Of a stretch of DNA of 64,000 nucleotides, positions 51,006 through 60,222 are shown one piece after another. The notes under the pieces were generated by a model. It saw nothing but the letters and a program-made list of their open reading frames with translations. It searched no databases and was not told the DNA's origin. Position 1 is the first letter of the stretch. Every line of letters begins with the position of its first letter. Origin of the DNA: Pontibacillus halophilus JSM 076056 = DSM 19796. GTDB taxonomy: Bacteria; Bacillota; Bacilli; Bacillales; BH030062. Location of the stretch: NCBI RefSeq assembly GCF_000425205.1, contig NZ_AULI01000009.1:1-64000 (forward strand), given 5' to 3'. The position numbers were made by a program, and so were the translations under genes.

Positions 51006-51031
51006 TGAAACGTATGCCCTTAACATACGTA
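51006..51031 (+). promoter_or_regulatory. SigW-type ECF promoter of spo0M
   Basis: TGAAAC, exactly 16 bp, CGTA: a consensus SigW promoter about 43 bases before the ATG. It overlaps an inverted repeat ACGTATG (51010-51016) / CATACGT (51024-51030). B. subtilis spo0M is likewise in the SigW regulon. Confidence 0.8.
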
Positions 51032-51073
51032 AATAAGAATAAGCGTTGAACACGAATGAGAGGATGAACAATT

Positions 51074-51832
51074 ATGTTTAAAAAAATTATGGCAAGCGTT
51101 GGTATTGGTGCAGCAAAAGTTGACACTCAACTTGAGAAAGACCGTTACATAGCTGGGGAAGAGGTAACTGGAAAAGTTGTATTAACTGGTGGGAATGTGG
51201 AGCAGCAGATTAATGGAATTAAATTATTCCTTATGACAGAAGTCGTTCGTGAAATGGATGATAAGAAATTTAAAGAAAATCAAGTGTTGCAGCGTTTCAA
51301 CATTACTGAAACCTTCACCCTAGGCGAAGGTGAGAACAAGGAAATTGACTTTTCTTTCACCCTACCAGAGAACACACCAGCAAGCTTTGGCCGCCTCCCA
51401 ATTTGGTTCCAAACCGGATTGGATATCCCAAATGCCATCGACCCTCAAGACAGAGATCATATTCATGTCGATCCATCTGATAAGATTCAAACCGTCTTAA
51501 CAGCTGTTCAACATGAGCTAGGCTTCAAACTTCGTAAAGTAGAGATGGAGTACTCTAAGCGTCATGGAATTGTTCAAGAATTTGAGTTTACACCAGGTGG
51601 ACGCTATCGTTCTCTACTTGACGAATTAGAGCTTCTCTTCTTCCCGAAACCAGATGGACTAGAGATTGTAATGCAGGTCGACCGTCGTGCGAACGGAATT
51701 GGTGGTTTATTCGCAGAAGCATTAGAGATGGATGAAAGTCATCTACGCATTTCCTTCTCGAAACAAGACCTTAACGAAGGACCAGAAGCAGTTGCCAGAG
51801 AGCTAGGAAGAATTATCGACCAGCACTCCTAA
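51074..51832 (+). CDS. spo0M: Sporulation-control protein Spo0M
   Basis: A 252-residue cytoplasmic arrestin-like protein. Residues ~1-130 match the Spo0M N-terminal arrestin fold (MFKKIMASVGIGAAKVDTQL, FSFTLPENTPAS) and the C-terminal half carries a second beta-sandwich and helix ending ELGRIIDQHS. In B. subtilis it influences entry into sporulation and cell division. GAGAGGATGA precedes the ATG. Own promoter and terminator. Confidence 0.93.
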   Translation: MFKKIMASVGIGAAKVDTQLEKDRYIAGEEVTGKVVLTGGNVEQQINGIKLFLMTEVVREMDDKKFKENQVLQRFNITETFTLGEGENKEIDFSFTLPENTPASFGRLPIWFQTGLDIPNAIDPQDRDHIHVDPSDKIQTVLTAVQHELGFKLRKVEMEYSKRHGIVQEFEFTPGGRYRSLLDELELLFFPKPDGLEIVMQVDRRANGIGGLFAEALEMDESHLRISFSKQDLNEGPEAVARELGRIIDQHS

Positions 51833-51867
51833 TCGCTATATGATTCCGTATACCACGTAATAAATTT

Positions 51868-51908
51868 AAAAAGAAGGCGCCTAAGTCATCCTTAGGCGCC
51901 TTCTTTTT
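51868..51908. terminator. Bidirectional terminator after spo0M
   Basis: An 18-bp perfect stem, AAAAAGAAGGCGCCTAAG and its complement, with a TCATC loop. It overlaps the stop of the convergent small gene. Confidence 0.92.
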
Positions 51909-52092
51909 ATTGGAAACGGGTACCTGCGCTTTTGGTTAGGTGAGACCGATGAAGGACTCTTCTGCCTACTAGGAGAAGGCTCGCAAAAACGAGGTCCATT
52001 ACAATCCATTCTCCATACGTCATGAGAGAATGTAGAAATGAGAAAATATAAAGGAATCCGAATAAGTTCATATAAACCGTTAGAATTTTCAT
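51907..52092 (-). CDS. Small membrane protein
   Basis: A 61-residue protein starting MKILTVYMNLFGFLYIFSFL with two predicted helices (~3-22 and ~28-48, EWIVMDLVFASLLLVG) and a basic tail ending RSHLTKSAGTRFQ. A perfect GGAGGT lies seven bases before the ATG at 52092, which decides the start over nearby in-frame and out-of-frame ATGs. No family recognised. Confidence 0.65.
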   Translation of the reverse strand: MKILTVYMNLFGFLYIFSFLHSLMTYGEWIVMDLVFASLLLVGRRVLHRSHLTKSAGTRFQ

Positions 52093-52259
52093 ATTCCATA
52101 CCTCCAGCTTTAACAAATTTTAATTGAAATAATTTACTATTTGTTGAATACCTGTTGGTAATTCATATTACTCCTTCTTAGTGGAGCTATAGTTCTAAGT
52201 TAGCAGATAATCTCTCAATTTCATAGAGAGAAATCTATAAAAATTATCAAAATCCAATA

Positions 52260-52293
52260 TTTACATAGTTATTAAATTAGATTATTGTCTAAT
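52260..52293 (+). promoter_or_regulatory. Promoter and operator of the ArsR-DUF2087 gene
   Basis: TTTACA (52260-52265), 17 bp, TATTGT (52283-52288). The inverted repeat ATTAGA-N6-TCTAAT (52276-52293) covers the -10, the expected layout for ArsR-type autoregulation. Confidence 0.6.
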
Positions 52294-52324
52294 TAGATGC
52301 TTATCAAATAGGGAGGGATAAATT

Positions 52325-52918
52325 ATGCAACTTGATAAACTCGTGAATTACCATAAGACACTAGGAGATCCCACACGAATTCGGATTGTGGTACTACTGA
52401 AACAAGGTCCACTTCATGGCACTGCACTTGCACATAAGCTAAATTTAAAAACCCCTACCATTACCCACCACATGTCGAAATTAAGAAATGCGGGTCTTGT
52501 CTATGAGAGACGAGAACGAAACACGATTTATTTTCATTTAGACCGAAATAAGTTGGAACACATGGCGAATGCGGTGTTATCAATTGGAGAGGAGACGAAA
52601 AGGATGGAAGAAATGAGTGTGACATCGGATCAGAAACTGTCTATTGTAAAGAACTTCTTTGATAAAGAAGGTCGATTAAAGCAGTTACCAAGCCAGCAAA
52701 AGAAGAAGCTTGTTGTACTTGCCTATATGCTTGAAAGATTAGATAAGAACCGTACGTACACCGAACAGGAAGTGAACGAATACATCCAACAGTACCATGA
52801 AGACTATGCTACGATTCGAAGAGAGTGGGTGATGCACCACTTTATGTATCGTGAGCATCAGATTTATGAATTGAATCCATTAGAATTATGGCCAGTGACC
52901 TATTCGAGTTCTAGTTAA
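52325..52918 (+). CDS. ArsR-type regulator with C-terminal DUF2087 domain
   Basis: A 197-residue protein. Residues ~1-80 form an ArsR winged helix (LGDPTRIRIVVLLKQGPLHG, LKTPTITHHMSKLRNAGL) without the metal-binding ELCVCDL-type cysteines. Residues ~105-185 are DUF2087 (IVKNFFDKEGRLKQLPSQQ, REWVMHHFMYREHQIYELN). This fusion is common in bacilli; its signal is unknown. GGGAGGGA precedes the ATG. The mobile element at 52964 is inserted right after its terminator. Confidence 0.85.
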   Translation: MQLDKLVNYHKTLGDPTRIRIVVLLKQGPLHGTALAHKLNLKTPTITHHMSKLRNAGLVYERRERNTIYFHLDRNKLEHMANAVLSIGEETKRMEEMSVTSDQKLSIVKNFFDKEGRLKQLPSQQKKKLVVLAYMLERLDKNRTYTEQEVNEYIQQYHEDYATIRREWVMHHFMYREHQIYELNPLELWPVTYSSSS

Positions 52919-52923
52919 TGAAG

Positions 52924-52956
52924 AGGTTGGGATCTATTCGATTCCAATCTTTTTTT
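52924..52956 (+). terminator. Terminator of the ArsR-DUF2087 gene
   Basis: AGGTTGGGATC pairs with GATTCCAATCT (two G-U), followed by seven T. The T-run merges into the target duplication of the adjacent element. Confidence 0.78.
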
Positions 52957-52963
52957 ATTTATA

Positions 52964-52992
52964 GGCTCTGTTAAAGTTTGTTGTTGATATTT
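52964..52992 (+). repeat. Left terminal inverted repeat
   Basis: GGCTCTGTTAAAGTT-TGTT-GTTGATATTT. The three-base difference from the right end lies in the middle tetranucleotide. Confidence 0.9.
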
Positions 52993-53018
52993 GCTAATTC
53001 GAACATTTGTTCTAAAGT
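52991..53018 (+). promoter_or_regulatory. LexA (SOS) box inside the mobile element, with promoter candidate
   Basis: CGAACATTTGTTCT (53000-53013) is identical to the box at 27395-27408 and fits CGAACnnnnGTTCG with one end mismatch. TTGCTA (52991-52996) and TAAAGT (53013-53018) are 16 bp apart and would flank it. Confidence 0.62.
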
Positions 53019-53049
53019 AGAGTCATCAAATATGAGCTAGGTGATGACT

Positions 53050-53163
53050 GTGAGAGCAAGCGATATCCTTAAAGCCAAAGCAGTTATCTTCAACAAGGAA
53101 TTTAACAAAATATTGGTTTTTAATGGTAATCTGACATTAGTGGGAGGGAATAAATTTGAGTAA
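53050..53163 (+). CDS. 37-codon ORF in the element, possible NUDIX N-terminal remnant
   Basis: Starts GTG after AGGTGATGAC and reads MRASDILKAKAVIFNKEFNK, then ILVFNGN. The KAKAVIFNKEFNKILV stretch resembles the first strand of NUDIX hydrolases, so it may be a captured fragment or a leader ORF. It overlaps the start of the next ORF by eight bases, which would couple their translation. Confidence 0.35.
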   Translation: MRASDILKAKAVIFNKEFNKILVFNGNLTLVGGNKFE

Positions 53164-53446
53164 GAAAAATAGATTTGCAAAATGGGAAAAAATTAGAGAA
53201 AAAGGAAAAAAGAATTATATTATTTACTACGGAGTTTTAGGATGGGGATTATCAGCTGGAATTTTATCTTTTATTCTTGGGGAAGTTTTTGACCACGGAT
53301 TAAATATAACAAATTATTTTACTGGTGACTGGTTGTTGTCCCTTGTAATTGGGTTAGTGTCCTTTTTGCTTGGAGGAATTTTGTTTGGTTATTGTATGTG
53401 GGGAATAAGTGAAAGTTATTATCACGATAAATACTCGAATAAATAA
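53156..53446 (+). CDS. Passenger membrane protein of the mobile element
   Basis: A 96-residue protein: a very basic N-terminus (SKKNRFAKWEKIREKGKKN), two helices (~23-42, YYGVLGWGLSAGILSFILG, and ~58-80, LLSLVIGLVSFLLGGILFG), then a polar tail ending YYHDKYSNK. TTG start at 53156 placed by GGGAGGG seven bases upstream. No family known to me by name, though similar small proteins occur in bacilli. Its own terminator follows, and the only promoter seen carries the LexA box. Confidence 0.75.
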   Translation: MSKKNRFAKWEKIREKGKKNYIIYYGVLGWGLSAGILSFILGEVFDHGLNITNYFTGDWLLSLVIGLVSFLLGGILFGYCMWGISESYYHDKYSNK

Positions 53447-53496
53447 GTTTTGTGTTGTTGTACTAACGGATGCGTTAGTTTAATAAGACAATAGAA

Positions 53497-53536
53497 AAAA
53501 CAAAACTTCCAATTATATAGAAGTTTTGTTTTCTCT
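53497..53536 (+). terminator. Terminator inside the mobile element
   Basis: AAAACAAAACTTC / GAAGTTTTGTTTT perfect 13-bp stem, then CTCTAT, about 50 bases after the passenger gene. A smaller hairpin ACTAACG/CGTTAGT lies at 53462-53479. Confidence 0.8.
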
Positions 53537-53538
53537 AT

Positions 53539-53567
53539 AAATATCAACACTTAACTTTAACAGAGCC
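53539..53567 (-). repeat. Right terminal inverted repeat
   Basis: On the minus strand GGCTCTGTTAAAGTT-AAGT-GTTGATATTT, followed on the plus strand by the TATTTATA duplication. Confidence 0.9.
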
Positions 53568-53673
53568 TATTTATAAAGAAATGTTCATAGTTGTTGGTGA
53601 AAGAGGCAGAACGTTTAATGGCTTGCATAAAATGGTATAGGTAATGGAGGTGTGACGAAGGGGGAATGGTGAT

Positions 53674-54510
53674 ATGGAACTAGGCATGACAACAAAGTGG
53701 ACGATACATAAATATGAACAGGGTCACATAAGTCAACAAGAGGACGAGGTCGCTATTGAATTCGCTCTTACTGTACATGTGAACGGGATTGAGTATGCCA
53801 CGATGGTTTGTTCACCTTTCCATTTAGAAGAGCTTGTCATTGGATTTCTGGCATCAGAAGGAATCATACGGACCTTTAATGCTATACACTCGTTACATGT
53901 AGATATAGAACGAGGCTATGCTTACGTTGAATTGCAAACGCCACTAGAAGAGGATTCTCTTCATCGTTCAAAACGGTTTATCGGTTCATGCTGTGGGAAG
54001 AGCAGAGAGTTCTATTATCAAGAAGATGCGAAGACAGCTCGAACGGTCTATACACCACTTACCTTGACAAAGGATGAAGCGCTTCATTTAATGAAAGCGT
54101 TTCAAGATGAATCGCGTTCCATGCATCAGACCGGTGGAATCCATCAGGCCTCAATCGCGGTCTCAGATTCGCTCGTCTTTACGTCTCTTGATATAGGTCG
54201 GCATAACGCCTTAGACAAGTGTTATGGGTACATGCTGAAAGAGAACCTTCCAAGGAAAGACAAGGTTATTGTCTTTAGTGGGCGTTTATCCTCTGAAGTT
54301 GTGCTTAAAGTTTCGAAGATGGGAGTAGGCATTGTTCTCTCTCCATCAGCTCCAACGGACCTGGCTTTACGAATGGCTGAAGATCTCCAAGTAACAGCCT
54401 TGGGGTTTGTGAGAAGGGACCGTTTCAATGTGTACACATGGGGGAGTCGTATTGTAGAGCACAATGCATTGGACAAAGAGGGGGAGAAGGATGAAGGATC
54501 AAGAGCATAA
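53674..54510 (+). CDS. fdhD: Formate dehydrogenase accessory sulfurtransferase
   Basis: A 278-residue protein that transfers sulfur to the molybdenum cofactor of formate dehydrogenase. Vicinal Cys106-Cys107 in [12 protein letters not shown] correspond to the sulfur-carrying loop (E. coli FdhD has CxxC). [26 protein letters not shown] and [13 protein letters not shown] are family motifs. The end overlaps the start of the formate dehydrogenase gene by 20 bases, so they form one operon. The ATG at 53674 follows AAGGGGGAATGG; an ATG four codons later is an alternative. Confidence 0.93.
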   Translation: MELGMTTKWTIHKYEQGHISQQEDEVAIEFALTVHVNGIEYATMVCSPFHLEELVIGFLASEGIIRTFNAIHSLHVDIERGYAYVELQTPLEEDSLHRSKRFIGSCCGKSREFYYQEDAKTARTVYTPLTLTKDEALHLMKAFQDESRSMHQTGGIHQASIAVSDSLVFTSLDIGRHNALDKCYGYMLKENLPRKDKVIVFSGRLSSEVVLKVSKMGVGIVLSPSAPTDLALRMAEDLQVTALGFVRRDRFNVYTWGSRIVEHNALDKEGEKDEGSRA

Positions 54511-57442
54511 CGTGGTTACCATCAATGGACAAGAGTTTCTTGCGAAGCCTGGCCAACTTCTTATCGATACAATCAATGAAGCAAAGGAGCAAGTACCACA
54601 AATTTGTTACCACCATTCACTAGGACCGGTTCAGACGTGTGATACATGTATTGTCAGAGTGAATGGGGAATTGACACGGGCCTGTGGGATAGAAGTGAAG
54701 CCGGGGATGGACGTTCAGACTGAAGCGGAGGATGTGAACCAAGCTCAGTACGAAGCGCTAAATCGAATCATGGGCAAGCATGAGCTCTATTGTACGGTAT
54801 GTGATTATAATAATGGGAGTTGTGAGATTCATAATGCAATTGCAGAATGGGGCATCGAACACCAATCCAAGCCGTTTCGACCTTCTTCCTATGAGGTTGA
54901 CCGTTCTGGTTCTTTCTACCGATATGATCCTGACCAATGCATTTTGTGTGGACGTTGTGTTGAAGTGTGTCAAGACGTTCAAGTGAATGAAACCATTACA
55001 ATTGATTGGGAGCGACAAGAGCCTCGGGTGATTTGGGACCATGACGTACCGATTGACGAATCCTCATGTGTGAACTGTGGACAGTGTGTAACGGTTTGTC
55101 CTTGTAATGCGCTAATGGAGAAGGCGGCAGAACGTGAGACAGGCTTACTTACGAATCAAGAGCCAGGATTATTGCGATCAATGATTGAATTAACAAAAAA
55201 GGTGGAGCCTGGATATGGTCCGTTATTTGCTGTATCCGATACAGAGTCGAAATTAAGAGAGGAACATATAGATAAGACGAAAACAGTATGTACGTATTGC
55301 GGAGTGGGATGTTCGTTCAACGTGTGGACGAAAGGTCGTCAAATCCTAAAGGTGGAGCCACAAGCTGGCTCGCCTGCCAATGATATCTCCACGTGTGTGA
55401 AAGGGAAGTTTGGCTTTGACTATGTGAACAGCGAAGAACGTTTGACGAACCCGCTTATACGAGAAGGAGATTACTTCAGGGAAGCAACATGGGAAGAGGC
55501 TATCTCTTATGCTGCGAAGAATCTGAAGCGAATTCGTACGGAACATGGAACGGATGCGCTTGGATTTATTGCTTCGTCTAAGGCAACGAATGAAGAATCT
55601 TTCTTAATGCAGAAATTTGCTAGACAAGTAAATGGAACGAATAACATCGACAACTGCTCTCGGTACTGTCAAACCCCAGCCACAATTGGACTGTTCCGAA
55701 CAGTGGGCTATGGGGGGGATGCAGGAAGTATGTCGGATTTACAAGAAGCAGACCTTGTCATCACGGTTGGCTCGAATACGGCAGAATCCCATCCGGTATT
55801 AGCCTCAAAAATTAAGCGCGCTCAAAAGCTACATGGACAGACGCTAATGGTATTTGATTTAAGAAAGCATGAAATGGCCCGACGCGCAGATGAATTTTAT
55901 CAACCGAAGCCAGGCTCTGACTTGGTGTGGTTGTCTGCTGTTACGAAATATATCATCGATAACGACCTTTACGACCATCGGTTTGTAGAGCAATGGGTAA
56001 ATCAGTTTAAAGAATACAAAGAAAGCTTGGAGCCCTTCACACTCGAGTATGCCGAGAGAATGACAGGGATCACACAAGAACAACTAATCTATATCGCGAA
56101 CACAATTGCTAGAGCAGATAAAGTTTGTGTGTGCTGGGCGATGGGGGTAACCCAACAGCAAGGGGGAAGTGATACGAGTACAGCGATATCAAATCTGTTG
56201 CTAGCAACAGGGAACTATGGTCGTCCCGGTACTGGTGCGTACCCATTAAGGGGTCATAATAACGTTCAAGGGTGCAGTGATTTTGGCAGTATGCCAAACT
56301 TCCTCGTTGGTTATGATGACGTGTCGGATGAAGCTGCGAGAGAAAGGTACGAGCAACTATGGGGGGTGTCCATCTCTCACAAGAAAGGAAAAGACAATCA
56401 TGAGATGGTCGATTCTATTCATGAGGGGACATTAAAGGGATTATATATTGTCGGAGAAGATACGGGGATTGTGGATGCGAACATCAATTATGTTACAGAT
56501 GCATTTGACAAATTGGAGTTCTTAATTGTACAAGACTTGTTCCTTACGAAGACAGCTGAACAAGCGGATGTAGTCTTTCCTGCCTGTAGTAGTCTCGAGA
56601 AAGAAGGTACATTTACAAATACCGAACGTCGTATTCAGCGCCTATATCAATCCATGGAACCTTTAGAGAATTCTAAGCCAGATTGGGAGATTCTACAGCT
56701 GTTGGCGAATGAAATGGGATATCTGTGGGCGTACAGCCACCCAAGTGAAATCATGGAGGAAGCAGCTTCTCTATCCCCGTTGTTCGCAGGTGTCACTTAT
56801 GAACGATTAGAAGGCTATAACAGCTTACAATGGCCTGTCCGTGCAGGTGGTATCGATACTCCTAGATTGTATGAAGACGGTTTCCCATTTGAAGACGGAA
56901 AAGCCAAGTTCTATGCTGTATCTTATCGAGTTACGCATGAGCTAACAGAAGAATATGATTTACATGTAAACAACGGAAGGTTGCTCGAACATTTCCACGA
57001 AGGGAACATGACCTATAAATCAGCAGGGATTACACGTAAAACGCCAAATTCATTTCTTGAGGTATCCAAAGAGTTAGCACATGAGCGTGGGATTGAAGAA
57101 GGGGCACTGGTTAGACTCACTTCAGAAGCAGGTTCAGCTTTAGTTGAAGTTCACATCACAGACCGCGTAAATGGGAACCAGCTGTACTTGCCACTTAATG
57201 ATAATGGAAAGTCTGCTGTGAATCTGTTAACGAACAATGACGTGGATGTGGACAGCAATACGCCGGCTTATAAAGAGATTGCTGTCAATATGACTGTCAT
57301 TCGGGATAAAGGTGTGTCCCCATTACCAAATCATAATCATCGTTACGGTAACCCTAAGCCTCAAGTTGGAGTTCGTGTAGAAGATAAATGGAAACGATCT
57401 GATTACACATTCCCAGGAGAGATGGTGAAATCCCGTGGCTAA
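54491..57442 (+). CDS. Formate dehydrogenase catalytic subunit, YrhE/YjgC type
   Basis: A 983-residue iron-sulfur molybdopterin enzyme oxidising formate to CO2. Order: NuoG-like N-terminus with [2Fe-2S] Cys39/50/53/65; a His-Cys cluster around [14 protein letters not shown]; two [4Fe-4S] ferredoxin motifs [11 protein letters not shown] and [11 protein letters not shown]; then the Mo-bisPGD domain from CTYCGVGC. Cys393 in NCSRYCQTP is the predicted Mo ligand; no selenocysteine. Residue after it is Gln, as in the B. subtilis paralogues. The start at 54491 is set by GGGGGAG upstream; an ATG nine codons earlier is less likely. Confidence 0.94.
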   Translation: MKDQEHNVVTINGQEFLAKPGQLLIDTINEAKEQVPQICYHHSLGPVQTCDTCIVRVNGELTRACGIEVKPGMDVQTEAEDVNQAQYEALNRIMGKHELYCTVCDYNNGSCEIHNAIAEWGIEHQSKPFRPSSYEVDRSGSFYRYDPDQCILCGRCVEVCQDVQVNETITIDWERQEPRVIWDHDVPIDESSCVNCGQCVTVCPCNALMEKAAERETGLLTNQEPGLLRSMIELTKKVEPGYGPLFAVSDTESKLREEHIDKTKTVCTYCGVGCSFNVWTKGRQILKVEPQAGSPANDISTCVKGKFGFDYVNSEERLTNPLIREGDYFREATWEEAISYAAKNLKRIRTEHGTDALGFIASSKATNEESFLMQKFARQVNGTNNIDNCSRYCQTPATIGLFRTVGYGGDAGSMSDLQEADLVITVGSNTAESHPVLASKIKRAQKLHGQTLMVFDLRKHEMARRADEFYQPKPGSDLVWLSAVTKYIIDNDLYDHRFVEQWVNQFKEYKESLEPFTLEYAERMTGITQEQLIYIANTIARADKVCVCWAMGVTQQQGGSDTSTAISNLLLATGNYGRPGTGAYPLRGHNNVQGCSDFGSMPNFLVGYDDVSDEAARERYEQLWGVSISHKKGKDNHEMVDSIHEGTLKGLYIVGEDTGIVDANINYVTDAFDKLEFLIVQDLFLTKTAEQADVVFPACSSLEKEGTFTNTERRIQRLYQSMEPLENSKPDWEILQLLANEMGYLWAYSHPSEIMEEAASLSPLFAGVTYERLEGYNSLQWPVRAGGIDTPRLYEDGFPFEDGKAKFYAVSYRVTHELTEEYDLHVNNGRLLEHFHEGNMTYKSAGITRKTPNSFLEVSKELAHERGIEEGALVRLTSEAGSALVEVHITDRVNGNQLYLPLNDNGKSAVNLLTNNDVDVDSNTPAYKEIAVNMTVIRDKGVSPLPNHNHRYGNPKPQVGVRVEDKWKRSDYTFPGEMVKSRG

Positions 57443-57917
57443 AGCAATCACAAGAATTAAAAAGATGGAATTTACGAAAGAAGAAATTCGTGCTCGTAAA
57501 TTAACAAAGCTTGAAAACCAGTTGGCAGACCGTACAGATTCATTGGTGAAAGCGATGAATCTCATTCAGGCGTTAGATGATGCAGATGCATTAGATAACT
57601 TGACGGCGCTTATTAACCGCAAAGACGATGCATTGTATTATTTCGTTAAGGAAGCGAATAAACCGAGGTACTCCAAGGTGTTTGAAAACATGGAAGCTAT
57701 GCTCTTCTTATTAGGGGACCTAGAAGTCGAGCGGGTGAGGGAATTTACGAGTTATATCAATGCGGGTCTTGAACAAGCAGAAGCAGGTCTTAAGGAAAAT
57801 AGTGAAAAGACCTCTTATTTCGACCTGGTTAAAGCGTTAAGAGACCCACACGTAAATCGAAGTATTACGCTTATCTTGAACTTCTTAAAAGGGATGGGGC
57901 AGCATCAACCAAAGTAG
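57435..57917 (+). CDS. DUF1641 protein (YrhD-like), formate dehydrogenase partner
   Basis: A 160-residue helical soluble protein. [20 protein letters not shown] and [20 protein letters not shown] are the DUF1641 segments. Its gene overlaps the fdh stop by eight bases (GTG start, GGAGAG upstream), as yrhD follows yrhE in B. subtilis. Probably a small subunit or assembly factor of this formate dehydrogenase; no direct function is established. Confidence 0.88.
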   Translation: MAKAITRIKKMEFTKEEIRARKLTKLENQLADRTDSLVKAMNLIQALDDADALDNLTALINRKDDALYYFVKEANKPRYSKVFENMEAMLFLLGDLEVERVREFTSYINAGLEQAEAGLKENSEKTSYFDLVKALRDPHVNRSITLILNFLKGMGQHQPK

Positions 57918-57938
57918 AACGGGCTAGCCTCATATCTT

Positions 57939-57968
57939 TTGACCGGGTGTTCAATAATTTGATACGCT
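57939..57968 (+). promoter_or_regulatory. Candidate promoter of the YfmJ-type gene
   Basis: TTGACC, 18 bp, TACGCT. The -35 is good and the -10 is weak. Confidence 0.4.
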
Positions 57969-58002
57969 ACAGGAGAGTCATTAAGAAAGGGGTTTTGAAA
58001 CG

Positions 58003-59022
58003 ATGTCAAATGAACAGAACGAACAAATCGTATTGGCAAGTCGACCTGAAGGAATGCCAAATGAAGAGAATTTCCGATATGAGACAGTAGAAACGAACCG
58101 TCCGGATGAGGGGCAAGTTCTTCTTAAAACGCTCTATCTATCGGTCGATCCATACATGAGGGGTCGTATGAGTGATGCGAAATCGTACGTAGCCCCATTT
58201 CAAATTGACGAACCGTTAAATGGAACCGTAGTGGCAGAAGTCATTGAATCACGTTCAGAGCAACTAGAGGTTGGCGACAAAGTAACCGGCTTTCTAGAAT
58301 GGAAGAAATTCAACGTAGCAGATGGACATACAGTCCGTAAGATTGATGACAAGATTGCTCCGATTTCTGCTTACTTAAGTGTTCTTGGGTTAACTGGATT
58401 GACAGCTTACTTTGGTCTTTATGATATTGGAGAACCAAAGGAAGGCGAGACGGTTGTTGTTTCTGGAGCAGCAGGAGCAGTTGGGACGATTGCGGGTCAA
58501 CTAGCGAAATTGAAAGGCTGCCGTGTTGTTGGAATAGCCGGTTCAGATGACAAGATTGACTACATTGTGAATGAGTTAGGCTTTGATGCTGGATTAAACT
58601 ATAAGAAATCCGACAATCTTCAAAAAGAACTTGAAGAGGCTTGTCCGAATGGCGTGGATGTGTACTTTGATAACGTGGGAGGAGAAATCTCTGACGCTGT
58701 TATGAACCTATTGAATACGCATGCACGCATTCCGCTTTGTGGTGCCATCTCTTCTTATAATCGAACAGACGGCGACCTAGGCCCAAGAGTCCAAACGAAG
58801 CTTATTAAGACAAGAGCGAAAATACAAGGCTTTGTACTAAATGATTACCAAGACCGTTTCCAAGAAGGTACAGAGTTCTTAGCGCAATACGTGCAGAATG
58901 ACCAATTAAAATACGAAGAAACTATTGTAGAAGGCTTCGAGTCAGTAACAGATGCGTTCTTTGGTCTATTCCAAGGAACAAACCTAGGAAAGCAACTCGT
59001 TAAAGTAGCGGACCCTTCTTAA
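58003..59022 (+). CDS. yfmJ: NADPH-dependent enone/quinone reductase, YfmJ/CurA type
   Basis: A 339-residue MDR protein of the leukotriene B4 dehydrogenase/2-alkenal reductase group. Segments YLSVDPYMRGRMSDAKSYV, GLTGLTAYFGLYDIG, VSGAAGAVGTIAGQLAKLKG and FDNVGGEISDAVM are diagnostic. It reduces activated double bonds of enals and enones. AAAGGGG precedes the ATG by about nine bases. Third MDR-type reductase in the window, all of distinct subgroups. Confidence 0.92.
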   Translation: MSNEQNEQIVLASRPEGMPNEENFRYETVETNRPDEGQVLLKTLYLSVDPYMRGRMSDAKSYVAPFQIDEPLNGTVVAEVIESRSEQLEVGDKVTGFLEWKKFNVADGHTVRKIDDKIAPISAYLSVLGLTGLTAYFGLYDIGEPKEGETVVVSGAAGAVGTIAGQLAKLKGCRVVGIAGSDDKIDYIVNELGFDAGLNYKKSDNLQKELEEACPNGVDVYFDNVGGEISDAVMNLLNTHARIPLCGAISSYNRTDGDLGPRVQTKLIKTRAKIQGFVLNDYQDRFQEGTEFLAQYVQNDQLKYEETIVEGFESVTDAFFGLFQGTNLGKQLVKVADPS

Positions 59023-59040
59023 TCTGGAATGTAGAACAAT

Positions 59041-59083
59041 AAACAGTGACGAGATGATTGGTTCATCTCGTCACTGTTTTATT
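59041..59083 (+). terminator. Terminator after the YfmJ-type gene
   Basis: A 17-bp perfect stem, AAACAGTGACGAGATGA and its complement, with a TTGGT loop, then TATTTC. Confidence 0.9.
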
Positions 59084-59123
59084 TCTACTTTAGGTTCTCA
59101 TCAGTTCTTAAATACCCTATTGG

Positions 59124-59837
59124 TTAAGGAAGCGATTCACACACGATTCCATCACCCTCTCCATCTAATCGATGAGGGTCGTTAGTGGGTCCCCCATCGT
59201 TTAAGAAGAACTGTTGGGCTTCCTCTTGTGTGGAGAAATGGGAACAATCCCGATCTTCATCTTCCGACTCTTCATTTCTTTCAGATTCTAGATAGGGCTT
59301 GTCCGCGTGAAACCCTTCTTTACTAACGTACCCAGGAATGCTCCATATTCCAATTTCCTCTTCCTTAGCTTCCGCTTCAGCATTTCTAAAATCTTCTATG
59401 TAACGGTCATTTGGTGGATACACATAAGCAACACGAGCTAAGCCTTGCTCGATTAACGATTCGTTAATACGGTCACCTTGAACATAGATGTAGGCTAACA
59501 GGCGATCGTACTTATCATACTTTGTCGTTCCGAATTCTAGTTCCACCTGCTTGTCCGTAAGTCGATCTTTCATATACTTACTTGCTTCTGGACCGTAGGG
59601 TTGAACAGGTTTTGATGGGTGTTTCGTCTCAGGTGTATCAACCAGTAACAATCTCACGGTCTCTTCTCTTCCATCTACTTCTACTTTCACAGTGTCCCCA
59701 TCTACGACTCTAGTAACCGTAGCTTCGACACGATCAATTTGAGTGTCTTCCTTCTCAACGCTTGTAGTAGAGGAGGAAGGAGCGCAGCCGCTTACAAGAA
59801 TGAACAAGCAGGCAATGGTTAAGCTAAATTTCTTCAT
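59124..59837 (-). CDS. Secreted thermonuclease lipoprotein with excalibur domain
   Basis: A 237-residue exported nuclease. Signal with lipobox LFILVSGC (Cys18), staphylococcal-nuclease domain ~38-175 ([51 protein letters not shown]), acidic linker, then the excalibur calcium-binding motif DLDGEGDG-type: [16 protein letters not shown] with [15 protein letters not shown]. Similar to B. subtilis YncB/YokF. The ATG at 59837 follows GGAGGG; upstream in-frame codons have no site. Confidence 0.92.
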   Translation of the reverse strand: MKKFSLTIACLFILVSGCAPSSSTTSVEKEDTQIDRVEATVTRVVDGDTVKVEVDGREETVRLLLVDTPETKHPSKPVQPYGPEASKYMKDRLTDKQVELEFGTTKYDKYDRLLAYIYVQGDRINESLIEQGLARVAYVYPPNDRYIEDFRNAEAEAKEEEIGIWSIPGYVSKEGFHADKPYLESERNEESEDEDRDCSHFSTQEEAQQFFLNDGGPTNDPHRLDGEGDGIVCESLP

Positions 59838-59892
59838 GTAGTTTAATTCCCTCCTAAAAATACTAGTATACCATTGTTGCAGATAGGGATGG

Positions 59893-60144
59893 TTAGGAAT
59901 GTAGGTAGAGTTGGAAACAGGCAAGCGTAGTGAATAAGCTTATAAAGGAGAAATCAATCCATAATATTCGAAAGGGTTGCATGGACATATAAGCAGTATA
60001 GATGGAATGTGATACTTTAATCATTGCAATTAGGCCAATCCAACCCCATGTAAATAAACTAATAATGTATGCGGATTCATAAGGAATTGTTCCACATAAG
60101 AACGCGATTAAGGAAGCGATAGCTAGGACCGAATGGACAAGCAA
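59893..60144 (-). CDS. Small membrane protein
   Basis: An 83-residue hydrophobic protein with three predicted helices (~3-20, ~26-45, ~58-78). A TTG start at 60144 follows GAGGTGGG at five bases; no ATG with a better site is available. No family recognised. It precedes the nuclease gene by 55 bases on the same strand and could be co-transcribed. Confidence 0.55.
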   Translation of the reverse strand: MLVHSVLAIASLIAFLCGTIPYESAYIISLFTWGWIGLIAMIKVSHSIYTAYMSMQPFRILWIDFSFISLFTTLACFQLYLHS

Positions 60145-60187
60145 GAATACCCACCTCGATTATTCTATATTTTTCCATCTAGTGGTA

Positions 60188-60215
60188 AGAGAAAAGCCGC
60201 CTTTGGAGACGGCTT
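60188..60215 (-). terminator. Terminator of the aldo/keto reductase gene
   Basis: On the minus strand AAGCCGTC / GGCGGCTT stem (one G-U) with a six-base loop, then TTCTC. Confidence 0.65.
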
Positions 60216-60222
60216 CTTGTAT

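Larger units (their letters stand above)
52964..53567. mobile_element. 604-bp non-autonomous transposable element with passenger gene
   Basis: Bounded by 29-bp terminal inverted repeats beginning GGCTCTGTTAAAGTT (26 of 29 identical) and flanked by an exact 8-bp direct repeat TATTTATA (52956-52963 and 53568-53575), the target-site duplication. No transposase is encoded. Inside are a LexA-type box, a 37-codon ORF, a 96-residue membrane-protein gene and its own terminator. The 8-bp duplication and GG ends fit IS6- or IS1595-type transposases; the family is not settled. AT-rich relative to flanks. Confidence 0.88.

Noticed and set aside
52964-53567. Naming the mobile element as IS6 or IS1595
   Set aside because: The 8-bp duplication and GG ends are compatible with both, and no transposase is present to decide.
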